Assembly: GCA_910577735.1 (NCBI GenBank)
Contig: CAJTOO010000012.1
Coordinates: 1-64,000 of the forward strand
Direction: 5' to 3'
Origin: an uncultured Lachnospiraceae bacterium
GTDB taxonomy: Bacteria > Bacillota > Clostridia > Lachnospirales > Lachnospiraceae
DNA length: 64,000 nucleotides
Position numbers and translations under genes: made by a program. Within the stretch, counting starts at the first letter, position 1; each line of letters opens with the position of its first letter. This document shows positions 34,362-43,373 of the stretch, one piece after another. Below the pieces are notes generated by a model. It was not told where the DNA came from and ran no database searches. It saw nothing but the letters and a program-made list of their open reading frames with translations.

Positions 34362-34913
34362 TCAGATATTCTGAAAAGCGTTGTAGGACTCCTCCAACAG
34401 CTTAATCGTATCTTCCTCCTGCAGATCATAATCCCCCGTTAATGTCATGCAGGCTGCCCCATGAATAAAAATCCACATCTTCATAAACATGCCGCTGGGA
34501 TCTTTACATCCATAAAATTTAGCGTTATTGATTTCCCGGACCACTGCCCCGTTCTTGCCGTTTAACATATCATAAAGGCTCTTTCCATGACGATTCTCCG
34601 AGAGAAATAACAGTCTGAACAATTGCTGTTCTTTCTCTGCAAACCGGATATAGGCAAGTCCCAGATTAACAAAAGGGGTATCATTTCCCTTGGGAAATGC
34701 ATCATAATAAGCGCTGAAATACTCGATAGCCTTTGCGAAGAGATCATCCCCCAACTCTTCCATGTTCTTATACACCCTGAAAATCGGCTGCGTAGAACAA
34801 CCTGCCCTGGCCGCCAGTGTTCTTGCACTTACTTTAGCGAACCCTTCCTCTCTTGTCATATCAAATGCCGTATTCAATATGTTGTCTTTTGTAATCGTCT
34901 CTTTTCTTGCCAT
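34362..34913 (-). CDS. TetR/AcrR-family regulator
   Basis: This encodes 183 residues. The HTH is at about 10-55 (ILNTAFDMTREEGFAKVSARTLAARAGCSTQPIFRVYKNMEEL). The C-terminal part resembles the WHG-type ligand domain (FMKMWIFIHGAACM). It is led by a strong promoter that overlaps a palindrome at 34957-34968, which suggests that it represses itself and the genes downstream. The ligand is unknown. Confidence 0.88.
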   Translation of the reverse strand: MARKETITKDNILNTAFDMTREEGFAKVSARTLAARAGCSTQPIFRVYKNMEELGDDLFAKAIEYFSAYYDAFPKGNDTPFVNLGLAYIRFAEKEQQLFRLLFLSENRHGKSLYDMLNGKNGAVVREINNAKFYGCKDPSGMFMKMWIFIHGAACMTLTGDYDLQEEDTIKLLEESYNAFQNI

Positions 34914-34956
34914 AAGAATATACCTCTCTTGTAACCTTATACGGGATATCTTTTAG

Positions 34957-34968
34957 TAACGTATGTTA
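34957..34968. promoter_or_regulatory. Palindrome at the tetR start site, likely operator
   Basis: TAAC-GTAT-GTTA lies immediately downstream of the tetR -10 and touches it. A further GTAAC copy occurs in the -35/-10 spacer and another nearer the gene. This is the usual position of a TetR-type auto-operator. Confidence 0.5.
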
Positions 34969-34996
34969 TTATAATATATTATGTAACCTGAGTCAA
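34968..34996 (-). promoter_or_regulatory. Strong sigma-A promoter of tetR
   Basis: TTGACT, 17 bases, TATAAT on the minus strand. Confidence 0.75.
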
Positions 34997-35031
34997 GCTT
35001 TTTCTACATTTTTCCTTATTCTCTATGCCAT

Positions 35032-35058
35032 AAAAAGAGAGCAGATTCCTCTGCTCCC
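35032..35058 (-). terminator. Terminator of the decarboxylase operon
   Basis: GAGCAGA (35039-35045) and TCTGCTC (35050-35056) form a 7-pair stem with a 4-base loop, followed on the minus strand by TCTTTTT. Confidence 0.8.
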
Positions 35059-35130
35059 TTTCCATATCTGCACTTTATACAAATTCTGTTTTGCCAATCT
35101 CCGGAAAATCCTTCTGAAAGAATTTTCTTC

Positions 35131-36573
35131 TTAGACCGGATATGCCCCGTTCTTGGTATCTGCCTGGCTCATGTCTACTTTTTCCTGCTGTGCCTGACGA
35201 TACTTGAAGAAGTCTATTGCCACCTGCGGGAACAGTGCATAGGATAATACGTCCTCATCCTGCTGTTTCCACTCTTTCATCTCTGCTTCCAGACCTGCAA
35301 GCTCCGGCTCAACATGACCGGTTGCCTCAGCGGAACGAGCTGTGGAACGTGGCTCGCCGGGAATAACCTTATCAATTACTTCCTGGCTCATAGGCTTAAC
35401 GGTCTGTCCGTAATTACCACGAAGCAGATCTTTGAACTCTCCTGTCGCCATCTTATATCTCTCGCCCATCAGCACATTAAATACCGCCTGTGTACCGACA
35501 ATCTGTGAGGAAGGTGTAACCAGCGGCGGCTCACCGCAGTCTTTACGCACTCTTGGAATCTCTTCCAGCACATCCTGATACTTATCCTCTGCCTTCTGCT
35601 CCTTGAGCTGGCTCACCATGTTGGAGAGCATACCGCCCGGAACCTGATAGCGCAATGTGTTGATATTAACGCCAAGTACTTTTGTGCTCATCAGACCGGA
35701 TTCAATACATTCCTCACGGTAAGGACGGAAGTAATCTGCAATCTCTGCCAGAACACCCTGATCATACCCTGTATCATAAGGAGTATCTCTGAAGGTCTCC
35801 ACCATAACCTCAGTCGCAGGCTGAGAAGTACCAAGCGCAAACGGAGAAATCGCACAGTCGATAACATCCACGCCCGCCTCTACTGCTTTCAGATATGTCA
35901 TGGAAGCTACGCCGGAGGTGTAGTGTGTATGCAGCTGGATAGGAAGTTTGGTGCTCTCCTTCAATGTCTTTACAAGCTCTGCAGCGCGGTAAGGAACAAG
36001 CAGCCCTGCCATATCCTTGATACAAATGGAATCTGCACCCATTTCTTCAATCTTCTTCGCCATATCTGCCCAATACTCTAAGGTATAGGCATCCCCAAGG
36101 GTATAAGAAAGCGCGATCTGTGACTGACCTCTGCCCTCCTGCTTCTTGATTTTGTTGGTTGCGTCTACCGCCGCCTGCAGGTTGCGGATATCATTCAGGC
36201 AATCAAAGATTCTGATGACATCAATACCGTTTGCAATAGATTTCTCAACAAACGCGTACACCACATCATCCGCATAAGGTCTGTAACCCAGGATATTCTG
36301 GCCTCTAAATAACATCTGTAACTTAGTATTTTTAAAACCTTCTCTTAACTTTCTGAGTCTCTCCCACGGATCTTCCTTTAAGAAACGAAGAGAAGCATCG
36401 AAAGTAGCGCCGCCCCAGCACTCTACAGCGTGGTAGCCGACTTTATCCATTTTCTCCACGATGGGAAGCATCATCTCGGTAGGCATTCTGGTTGCGATCA
36501 GAGACTGATGTGCGTCGCGGAGAACTGTTTCCATAATCTTAACTGGTTTCTGTTCTGCCATTTTATTGTCCAT
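35131..36573 (-). CDS. oadA: Oxaloacetate decarboxylase alpha / pyruvate carboxylase B-type carboxyltransferase (no biotin domain)
   Basis: This encodes 480 residues. The TIM-barrel carboxyltransferase motifs are ETVLRDAHQSLIATRM, ECWGGATFDASLRFL, LFRGQNILGYR and LHTHYTSGVASM; the lysine in CIKDMAGL should be carbamylated and metal-linked. The C-terminal biotin domain seen in full-length OadA is missing; biotin is on the separate carrier gene at 37851. The enzyme moves carboxyl between oxaloacetate/pyruvate and biotin, like the 5S subunit of transcarboxylase. It is the last gene of the operon. Confidence 0.92.
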   Translation of the reverse strand: MDNKMAEQKPVKIMETVLRDAHQSLIATRMPTEMMLPIVEKMDKVGYHAVECWGGATFDASLRFLKEDPWERLRKLREGFKNTKLQMLFRGQNILGYRPYADDVVYAFVEKSIANGIDVIRIFDCLNDIRNLQAAVDATNKIKKQEGRGQSQIALSYTLGDAYTLEYWADMAKKIEEMGADSICIKDMAGLLVPYRAAELVKTLKESTKLPIQLHTHYTSGVASMTYLKAVEAGVDVIDCAISPFALGTSQPATEVMVETFRDTPYDTGYDQGVLAEIADYFRPYREECIESGLMSTKVLGVNINTLRYQVPGGMLSNMVSQLKEQKAEDKYQDVLEEIPRVRKDCGEPPLVTPSSQIVGTQAVFNVLMGERYKMATGEFKDLLRGNYGQTVKPMSQEVIDKVIPGEPRSTARSAEATGHVEPELAGLEAEMKEWKQQDEDVLSYALFPQVAIDFFKYRQAQQEKVDMSQADTKNGAYPV

Positions 36574-36640
36574 TCCTTTCTCATTTTTGATACTATCAAA
36601 CTTTCACAGTCATAGAAGTTACACCCAAAGGAATTACTTC

Positions 36641-37786
36641 CTAGAAAACACCAAATACTGCCATAAAGGTACCTGCCGCCACAGCCGTACCAATAACACC
36701 TGCTACGTTAGGTCCCATAGCGTGCATCAGCAGGAAGTTCGTAGGATCTTCCTCTGCGCCCACCTTCTGTGACACTCTCGCTGCCATAGGCACTGCGGAC
36801 ACACCGGCGGAACCAATCAGCGGATTCACCTTACCCTTGGTGATGACGCACATCAGTTTACCGAACAGTACGCCTGCCGCCGTACCAAAAGCGAAGGCAA
36901 CCAGACCCAGGATGACAATCTTGATGGTATCCCAGTTAAGGAATGCCTCGGCACTTGTGGTTGCACCTACAGAAGTACCAAGAATAATAACAACGATATA
37001 CATCAGGGCATTGGATGCTGTGTCTGTCAACTGTCTCACCACACCGCACTCTCTGAACAGATTACCAAGCATCAGCATACCTACGAGGGGTGCTGTGGTA
37101 GGAAGAATCAGAGAAACCACAACGGTTACCACGATGGGGAAGAGAATCTTCTCCAACTTGCTGACAGGACGAAGCTGCCCCATCTTAATCTTTCTCTCCT
37201 TCTCTGTCGTGAAGAGTTTCATGATAGGCGGCTGAATAATCGGCACCAATGCCATGTAGGAATATGCCGCCACCGCAATAGGTCCCATCAGTGTTGTCTG
37301 GCCCAGTTTACCCGCCAGGAAAATGGAAGTAGGACCGTCTGCACCACCAATGATAGAGATAGCTGCAGCCGCTTTATCATTAAATCCTAAGAAAATTGCG
37401 CCAAAGTATGCAGCAAAGATACCGAACTGTGCCGCTGCACCCAGAAGAAAGCTCTTAGGGTTAGCAATCAGGGGACCGAAATCCGTCATGGCACCGACAC
37501 CCATAAAGATCAGGGACGGCAGGATTGCCCATTCATCCAGCTTATAGAAATAATACAGCAAACCGCCACCGGCGCCGCCTTCTCCATACTCTGCCATGAT
37601 ATCCGGATAGATGTTCACAAGCAGCATACCGAAAGCGATGGGAACCAGTAATAACGGTTCAAATCCCTTGCCGATTGCAAGATATAGAAATACAAGTGCT
37701 ACGACAATCATGACATAGTTGCCTACTTCCAGATTGAAAAAGGCGGTCTGATGTATCAGATTATCAAGCGTCTCTACTATATACAT
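36641..37786 (-). CDS. oadB: Sodium-pumping decarboxylase beta subunit
   Basis: This encodes a 381-residue polytopic membrane protein of the OadB/GcdB/MmdB family. Conserved parts are the helical GVGAMTDFGPLIANPKSFLLGAAAQFGIF, ISIIGGADGPTSIF and the C-terminal MHAMGPNVAGVIGTAVAAG. It decarboxylates carboxybiotin and exports Na+. It is shared by whichever carboxyltransferases load the carrier, both of which are encoded in this operon. Confidence 0.95.
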   Translation of the reverse strand: MYIVETLDNLIHQTAFFNLEVGNYVMIVVALVFLYLAIGKGFEPLLLVPIAFGMLLVNIYPDIMAEYGEGGAGGGLLYYFYKLDEWAILPSLIFMGVGAMTDFGPLIANPKSFLLGAAAQFGIFAAYFGAIFLGFNDKAAAAISIIGGADGPTSIFLAGKLGQTTLMGPIAVAAYSYMALVPIIQPPIMKLFTTEKERKIKMGQLRPVSKLEKILFPIVVTVVVSLILPTTAPLVGMLMLGNLFRECGVVRQLTDTASNALMYIVVIILGTSVGATTSAEAFLNWDTIKIVILGLVAFAFGTAAGVLFGKLMCVITKGKVNPLIGSAGVSAVPMAARVSQKVGAEEDPTNFLLMHAMGPNVAGVIGTAVAAGTFMAVFGVF

Positions 37787-37850
37787 TTTTATTAACCTCC
37801 TGTAGTTTTAGTTTCAGAAGAAGTGTCTGTACAGACTCTTCTGCTGACAA

Positions 37851-38228
37851 TTAGTTCAATGTTGCCAGAAGCGCGCCCGCCTCTACTGCATCGCCCACTG
37901 CCACATTGATACTTGCTACAGTACCGTCTTGAGGAGCTACTACAGGAATCTCCATCTTCATGGCCTCAACGATTACAACTGAGTCACCTTTCTTCACAGC
38001 CTGGCCCACATTCGCCTCAATCTTAAACACCTTACCAGCTGCGCCTGCCTCAATCTTCACGCTGCCTGCTGCGCCGCCAGCTGCCGGTGCTGCTGCAGGT
38101 GCAGGAGCTGCCTTCGGAACTGCCCTGGGTGCTGCCGGTGCTGCTGCAACCGGTGCGCCGCTTGTCTGTCCCTCTTCCACTACTACATCATATACGCTGC
38201 CATTAACGGTAATTGTATAATTTTTCAT
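37851..38228 (-). CDS. Biotin carboxyl carrier protein (decarboxylase gamma/GcdC type)
   Basis: This encodes 125 residues from the ATG at 38228, eight bases after AGGAGG. An N-terminal beta segment (NYTITVNGSVYDVVVEE) is followed by an Ala/Pro-rich linker (about 25-55) and a biotinyl domain with EAMKM, whose lysine carries biotin. The flexible linker is the usual swinging arm between carboxyltransferase and OadB. It lies between the oadG-like and oadB genes. Confidence 0.95.
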   Translation of the reverse strand: MKNYTITVNGSVYDVVVEEGQTSGAPVAAAPAAPRAVPKAAPAPAAAPAAGGAAGSVKIEAGAAGKVFKIEANVGQAVKKGDSVVIVEAMKMEIPVVAPQDGTVASINVAVGDAVEAGALLATLN

Positions 38229-38248
38229 CTTCATATCCTCCTATGATC

Positions 38249-38980
38249 TCAGGCATTCTGCCATTTAGTCTTGTTAGATTTTCTGATGGATCTCACCACA
38301 AATCCATCCGTAGATGCCGCCCCTTCGTAGGCAGCGATTGCTGCAGCGATGACCGCCACAAGCTCTGTATCGTCGGAAAGCTCTTCCTTGGCAGCAATCT
38401 GTTCCACTACAGGATCCGCCGCAGGTGCGGGTGCAGAACTCTCTGCTTTCTTCTTCTGTCTCTCCTCTATCTTGGAAATCAGGGTAAAGCTGGAAATGAT
38501 CAGGCTAATCAGAATCAGGACCACAAATACTGTGCCCATACCGATTACGGTATTCATAAACGCCTTCATCATAATCTCACCTGTAGAATAATGAATATTG
38601 GTGGTGATGCCAATATAGGAGGTTAATTCATCATCCAGAATAATCTCCACCGTAGCATCATGTGCGGAACCAAGCACATTTATATTGATAACGATTTCAT
38701 CTTCTTTAGATTCTACCGTACCGCCATTCATTCCTTCAAATGTTCCAATATCCTCCAAAGCACTCTGCCAGCCGAGGAATCCGTTATAAAGAACAGGCTG
38801 ATCTGCATACTGCTCAATTAACCCAGTGCTGACGATCATATCCATATTCTCCACAATGGTCGTACCAATCTCTATTGCCTGTTCCTCAGTAACCGGCCCA
38901 TCATATGCCTTTTCTTCTCCACATGCAACGAGACCGGCCATACAGGCAATCATACCTAATACTACCAATAGTTTTTTCAT
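38249..38980 (-). CDS. OadG-like subunit with N-terminal lipoprotein domain
   Basis: This encodes 243 residues from the ATG at 38980; in-frame ATGs at 38989 and 38992 sit too close to AGAAAGG. A lipoprotein signal with lipobox VACG is followed by about 110 extracytoplasmic residues, then one membrane helix (about 142-165, GMGTVFVVLILISLII) and a cytoplasmic tail ending ELVAVIAAAIAAYEGA...FVVRSIRK. The helix plus tail is the OadG (gamma) family; normal OadG is only about 80-120 residues. The added outer domain is unusual and its role is unknown. Confidence 0.82.
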   Translation of the reverse strand: MKKLLVVLGMIACMAGLVACGEEKAYDGPVTEEQAIEIGTTIVENMDMIVSTGLIEQYADQPVLYNGFLGWQSALEDIGTFEGMNGGTVESKEDEIVININVLGSAHDATVEIILDDELTSYIGITTNIHYSTGEIMMKAFMNTVIGMGTVFVVLILISLIISSFTLISKIEERQKKKAESSAPAPAADPVVEQIAAKEELSDDTELVAVIAAAIAAYEGAASTDGFVVRSIRKSNKTKWQNA

Positions 38981-38997
38981 ATTAAGCATCATCCTTT

Positions 38998-40425
38998 CTA
39001 AACTGTACCATGTTTTTTCTCAGGACGGCCCTCATTCTTAGCCGCCAGCATCTCGAAAGCGCCAATCACATATTTTCTGGTATCAGCCGGCTCCACGATC
39101 TGGTCAACATAGCCTCTTCTTGCCGCGCTGGTCACATTATTCTGCAATGCTGCATACTCTTTTGCACAAGTATCAATAGCATCGGCACCTTGTCCATCGC
39201 AGATAATCTTTGCTGCCAGTTTTGCATCCATCATACCGATTTCTGCATTCGGCCATGCCATGGTAATATCCGCACCAAGTGCCTTGGAATTCATAGCCAC
39301 ATAGGCACTGCCATAAGCTTTGCCAATGATCACATTTACCTTCGGAACCGTAGCGTTGGCAAATGCATATGTAAGCTTGCCTGCCGCTTTCGCCATACGT
39401 TTCTCAGCACACTTTGTCGCCGCAAAACCTGTCACATTTGTGAGGGAGAGCACCGGAATATCAAAGGCATCACAGAACGTAACAAACTCTGCAGCTTTTT
39501 CAGCGCCTCTTGCAGATAACACCGCATCAAATTTATCTGTCACTTCACCCTCTGCATCATACACTTCGGTACGGTTTGCAACAGCACCGACTGTAGCGCC
39601 ATTCAGACGCATAAAGCCAGCCACCATATCCTTGGCATAATCCTGTTTCACTTCCACAAACAGACCATCATCTGCAATCTGGGATAAAGCAATAGCTGTA
39701 TCACCCACACAGCCTGCAATCTGGGCACAGGCACGATTCAGGTCATCTGCGCAGTCTGTCAGTGCATAATCAGCGTTATTAGCAGGTAAGATTGACACCA
39801 GCTGTCTGATCTGGGCAAGGATGGAAGCTTCATCCGCCACCATGTCTACCATGCCTGTCTCCTCACTCTGGAACGCTGCCGCAGACGTATCACAACGGGA
39901 AATCTCATTACCTTCCAACGCATTGGGGGAATTAACAAACAATTTTGCCTTCTTCTCCTCCATAAATGCAAAATCTGTCATCGCAGGGATTAGAGCAAGT
40001 CCGCCGCCACAGTTTCCAAATACTGCCGTAATCTGCGGAATCACACCGGAAGCCATCACCTGACTTCTGTAAATCTCACCAAAACCATTCAAAGCATCTG
40101 TTGCCTCCTGCAGTCTTAAACCAGCAGAATCAATCAGACCGATCACCGGCGCACCCATTTTCATGGCCAGATCATAAAGATTGACAATTTTCTTCGCATG
40201 CATCTCGCCTACAGATCCGTTAAGCACAGATGCATCCTGGCTGTACACATACACAAGACTGCCATCGATCACACCGTAGCCGGTCACAACACCGTCAGAC
40301 GGGGTTTCGGTCTGTTTCAGGTTGAAATCTGTAGCTCTTGCTGTCACAAGGCCGCCGATCTCAACGAAACTGTTTTCATCGAGTAAAGCATTGATTCTTT
40401 GACTCGCTTGAGAAGTAGTACTCAT
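38998..40425 (-). CDS. Acyl-CoA carboxyltransferase (methylmalonyl/propionyl/glutaconyl-CoA type)
   Basis: This encodes 475 residues with two crotonase-fold halves. The N-half has GVVTGYGVIDGSLVYVYSQDASVLNGSVGEMHAKKI and DSAGLRLQEA; the C-half has FVTFCDAFDIPVLSLTNVTGFA, GKAYGSAYVAMNSKALGAD and AWPNAEIGMM. It transfers carboxyl between biotin and a CoA ester; the actual ester cannot be told by eye. It is the first gene of the operon and may share the single biotin carrier with the oadA-type transferase. The start follows GGAGGGC. Confidence 0.92.
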   Translation of the reverse strand: MSTTSQASQRINALLDENSFVEIGGLVTARATDFNLKQTETPSDGVVTGYGVIDGSLVYVYSQDASVLNGSVGEMHAKKIVNLYDLAMKMGAPVIGLIDSAGLRLQEATDALNGFGEIYRSQVMASGVIPQITAVFGNCGGGLALIPAMTDFAFMEEKKAKLFVNSPNALEGNEISRCDTSAAAFQSEETGMVDMVADEASILAQIRQLVSILPANNADYALTDCADDLNRACAQIAGCVGDTAIALSQIADDGLFVEVKQDYAKDMVAGFMRLNGATVGAVANRTEVYDAEGEVTDKFDAVLSARGAEKAAEFVTFCDAFDIPVLSLTNVTGFAATKCAEKRMAKAAGKLTYAFANATVPKVNVIIGKAYGSAYVAMNSKALGADITMAWPNAEIGMMDAKLAAKIICDGQGADAIDTCAKEYAALQNNVTSAARRGYVDQIVEPADTRKYVIGAFEMLAAKNEGRPEKKHGTV

Positions 40426-40477
40426 TTTTCAGCCCTCCATTTATCATAATTATATATAATAATAAAACTGTATTATT

Positions 40478-40505
40478 GTGTGACATAACACACGAAAGTA
40501 GTATA
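40478..40505 (-). promoter_or_regulatory. -10 element with overlapping GTGTG/CACAC inverted repeat before the decarboxylase operon
   Basis: TATACT (minus strand, 40500-40505) is a good -10; the -35 is weak. GTGTG (40478-40482) and CACAC (40489-40493), with a 6-base spacer, begin at the expected start site. This looks like an operator of a repressor; it resembles but does not match Rex or CRP sites closely. Confidence 0.4.
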
Positions 40506-40614
40506 ACACAGAATCTGCAACTCGACTAGTTAGTTTTTCAAAAAATTGTAAGAAAAGTAAGAATTACAAAATGAAACATTCATCCGTAGGATACTGTAGT
40601 ATAAAACCGGCTGT

Positions 40615-41835
40615 TTACGGCAGAAAAATCTCCCATATATAACGGCATATCCAGCCAAAAGTGCGCTCCTTCACTGCCCCATCAGTATAGACGGCATAGC
40701 GTTTAATCAATTGCCCATTCAGATAATAAGACACCTCGCCTACTTCCGTGTGATTCGCCACCGGCGCTGTGAGCGTTTCCGCAATCTTTGTCTTTACCTC
40801 CACCTGGTCCTGTTCTGCAAGCAGATAAGGAAGAGCCTCCTCCTGCCCCTCTATCACCACTGAGACACTTGCCTCCTCATAGGGTGTTCCCTGCTTTCCC
40901 GCAATTCCATTGAGCACTGGTATATCCTGAAACTCCTTGTGCTCATATAACTCCTGATATTGATAGTTCTCCATGCCATATAAAGCAAGGGTTTTCATAT
41001 CACTCCATTTATAACTCCTGTTATTTGGCCAGCCGCAGGCTAACAGCGCCACCGTAAAGGTACGTCCCTCACTCTCAATCGCTCCCACATAACAATAACC
41101 AGCGTTATTTGTAAATCCTGTCTTACCGGAAAGCGCCTCCTGCATCATTCCCAGAAAAGCATTGTGGTTATTACAATGAAAACTTCTGCCGCCCCCCACA
41201 TTCGTAAAATCATAACTTATGGTTCTGGTGATTTCCAGGAACTTATCCTTCTGTGCGGAATCCGTCACGCAGTAGGCCATAATCCTGGCCAGATCCGCAG
41301 CCGTGGTGGAATGAATCTTCCCGCTGTCATTTACCACCGCATCCAGACCGTTTGGTGTGATAAAATAGGTATCAAAACACCCGATATCCCTGGCCTTCTG
41401 ATTCATCATGGCCGCAAAACCTTCCACACTGCCGCCCACTGCCTCCGCAATCACCACTGCGGAATCATTATGGGATTCCAGCATCAGGGAATACAGCAGG
41501 TCTTCCAGACGATACTTTTCTCCCTGCCTGACATGCAGCTTTACCTTGGGCATGCTTGCCGCGTAGGCCGACACCTCCACCTCTTCGTCCAGATTACCGT
41601 ATTCCAACGCCAGGATACAGGTCATAATCTTTGTGGTGCTGGCCATCGGCAGCACTTCTTCCGGATTCTTGCCATAGAGAACCCGGCCACTGTCAGCATC
41701 CATCAAGACTGCCGCCTTTGCATAAAGTTTCAGATTTTCTTTTTGTTCTGCCGCACAGATCTGCCGCGGCAGGCAGATACTCAGAATGATCAAGAATATA
41801 AATAGACTAAAAATTCGCTGTAATAAATTGCGCAT
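40615..41835 (-). CDS. D-alanyl-D-alanine carboxypeptidase (PBP5/DacF type)
   Basis: This encodes 406 residues. A signal peptide (about 1-28) leads into the serine DD-peptidase domain with MASTTKIM (SxxK), SHND (SxN region) and SGKTGFTNNAGYC (KTG). A C-terminal PBP5-C-like domain follows, then a hydrophobic tail (about 385-403) that could anchor it. It trims pentapeptides in peptidoglycan. A second member of the family lies at 44377-45561. Confidence 0.93.
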   Translation of the reverse strand: MRNLLQRIFSLFIFLIILSICLPRQICAAEQKENLKLYAKAAVLMDADSGRVLYGKNPEEVLPMASTTKIMTCILALEYGNLDEEVEVSAYAASMPKVKLHVRQGEKYRLEDLLYSLMLESHNDSAVVIAEAVGGSVEGFAAMMNQKARDIGCFDTYFITPNGLDAVVNDSGKIHSTTAADLARIMAYCVTDSAQKDKFLEITRTISYDFTNVGGGRSFHCNNHNAFLGMMQEALSGKTGFTNNAGYCYVGAIESEGRTFTVALLACGWPNNRSYKWSDMKTLALYGMENYQYQELYEHKEFQDIPVLNGIAGKQGTPYEEASVSVVIEGQEEALPYLLAEQDQVEVKTKIAETLTAPVANHTEVGEVSYYLNGQLIKRYAVYTDGAVKERTFGWICRYIWEIFLP

Positions 41836-41967
41836 ATAGGAATGCCTCAGTTTCCAGACTCCTTAATATATATGCGCATCTTATCGTTCCCTGAACCACA
41901 TGGTTCTAAAATCATATGGCGTTATCACAATCCTGCTCTTTTCCCATGGCACAATCTCCGGTGCGTG

Positions 41968-42537
41968 TCAGATATCCAGCTGCATCTGCACTTCGGACTC
42001 TGCCTGCTGCTTAAACTCCTCAATCTGTACAGCACTCAGCTCCGGCAGTTCTTCGATGGATTTCACGCCAAAACTCCGAAGGAACTGTTCCGTGGTGCCA
42101 AAAAGCAGCGGACGGCCCGGGGCATCCATTCTGCCCACCTCTGTAATCAGGTCAAATTCCAGCAGCCTGTTGACCGCATGATCACAGCTGACTCCCCTTA
42201 CCTTCTCAATCTCCAGTCTGGTAATGGGCTGTTTATAGGCTATGATGGACAGCGTCTCGAGAAGTGTATCCGTGAGCACAAATTTCTTCGGTGTTTTGGC
42301 AATCTTGATCAGATACTCATACAACGCACTCTTTGTGCACATCTGCACCGCATTCTCGAATGTGGTAAGCCCGATGCCCCTGTCCTCTTTCTGATAGTCT
42401 TTTGCCATCTCCTCAAGCAGCTTCTTTGTAGTATCCTTATCTTCCTCAATCACGGCAGCAAGTCTGTCAATCTCCACCGAGTCTCCCATGGTAAACAGAA
42501 TTGCCTCAAGCACTGCCTTCGCCTTATCTTTTTCCAT
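41968..42537 (-). CDS. scpB: Segregation and condensation protein B
   Basis: This encodes 189 residues with two winged-helix domains. Typical segments are LEAILFTMGDSVEIDRLA at the N-terminus, ETLSIIAYKQPITRLEIEKVRGV and LRSFGVKSIEELPEL. With ScpA it forms the kleisin part of the SMC condensin complex. It starts 27 bases behind scpA. Confidence 0.95.
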   Translation of the reverse strand: MEKDKAKAVLEAILFTMGDSVEIDRLAAVIEEDKDTTKKLLEEMAKDYQKEDRGIGLTTFENAVQMCTKSALYEYLIKIAKTPKKFVLTDTLLETLSIIAYKQPITRLEIEKVRGVSCDHAVNRLLEFDLITEVGRMDAPGRPLLFGTTEQFLRSFGVKSIEELPELSAVQIEEFKQQAESEVQMQLDI

Positions 42538-42564
42538 CTCTTTTCCCTCTTACTCCTGTATCCA

Positions 42565-43347
42565 TCAACCCAGTGACGTAAGCTGTACTGGTCCATGATC
42601 CCCTGTCTCCCTGGCTGTGATGATGATATCTGAAAAAGTATCTTCCTGCTCGATACCAATCCGCCCGGTCTTGATCATTTCCAAAACCACCAGGAACGTG
42701 ACAATAATCTCCATTTTGCTATGCTGCTTTTCCAACAGCTTACGGAAACTGAACGTCTTATGACTGCGCACATAAGCCTCTACATAAGTAGTCTTTAAGC
42801 CAAGATCAATCTCATCCTTCTCAATCTTACCAAACGTACTCCTGACCGGATCGATCTTATCCTCCTGACGCTTCATCATCTGCTTAAAAATCTCATGCAG
42901 TCTCTGTAATGTCATATCGCCGATCAGTTCCTCATAGTCCACCGGCTGTCTGTACTGCGCCACCTCATCAGGAAGTGTGGGACGTTTATACAGATTACGT
43001 TCCGCGTCCACCATTCTGTCCCGCAGCTCATAAGACATATATTTACACATTTTGTATTCCAACAGCTTCTCCACCAGTTCCGCACGAGGATCCTGTTCCT
43101 CCCCCTCTTCATTAACTTCCTTGGGCAGAAGCATCTTGCACTTGATGTCAATCAGCGTAGCCGCCATGACCAGAAACTCGCTCATGACGTTCATGTCCTC
43201 CGTCTCCATCTGCCTGATATACTCTAAATACTGCTCCGTAATCTCCACAATGGGAATATCATAGATATCCACTTTATTCTTGTCAATCAGATGCAGCAGA
43301 AGATCCAAAGGACCTTCAAACACCTCCAGCTTCACAGGAATTGCCAT
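42565..43347 (-). CDS. scpA: Segregation and condensation protein A
   Basis: This 260-residue kleisin begins VKLEVFEGPLDLLLHLIDKNKVDIYDIPI, the classic ScpA opening that binds the SMC neck, and ends in a winged helix (IIVTFLVVLEMIKTGRIGIEQ) that binds the SMC head. It is in an operon with scpB and lies 26 bases after the metallophosphoesterase gene. Confidence 0.95.
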   Translation of the reverse strand: MAIPVKLEVFEGPLDLLLHLIDKNKVDIYDIPIVEITEQYLEYIRQMETEDMNVMSEFLVMAATLIDIKCKMLLPKEVNEEGEEQDPRAELVEKLLEYKMCKYMSYELRDRMVDAERNLYKRPTLPDEVAQYRQPVDYEELIGDMTLQRLHEIFKQMMKRQEDKIDPVRSTFGKIEKDEIDLGLKTTYVEAYVRSHKTFSFRKLLEKQHSKMEIIVTFLVVLEMIKTGRIGIEQEDTFSDIIITARETGDHGPVQLTSLG

Positions 43348-43373
43348 AACAGCCTGTCCTCTCCTAATATATA

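Noticed and set aside
35131..40425. Firm assignment as methylmalonyl-CoA or glutaconyl-CoA decarboxylase
   Set aside because: The CoA-ester carboxyltransferase cannot be assigned to a substrate by eye, and the second transferase argues against a simple single-substrate enzyme.
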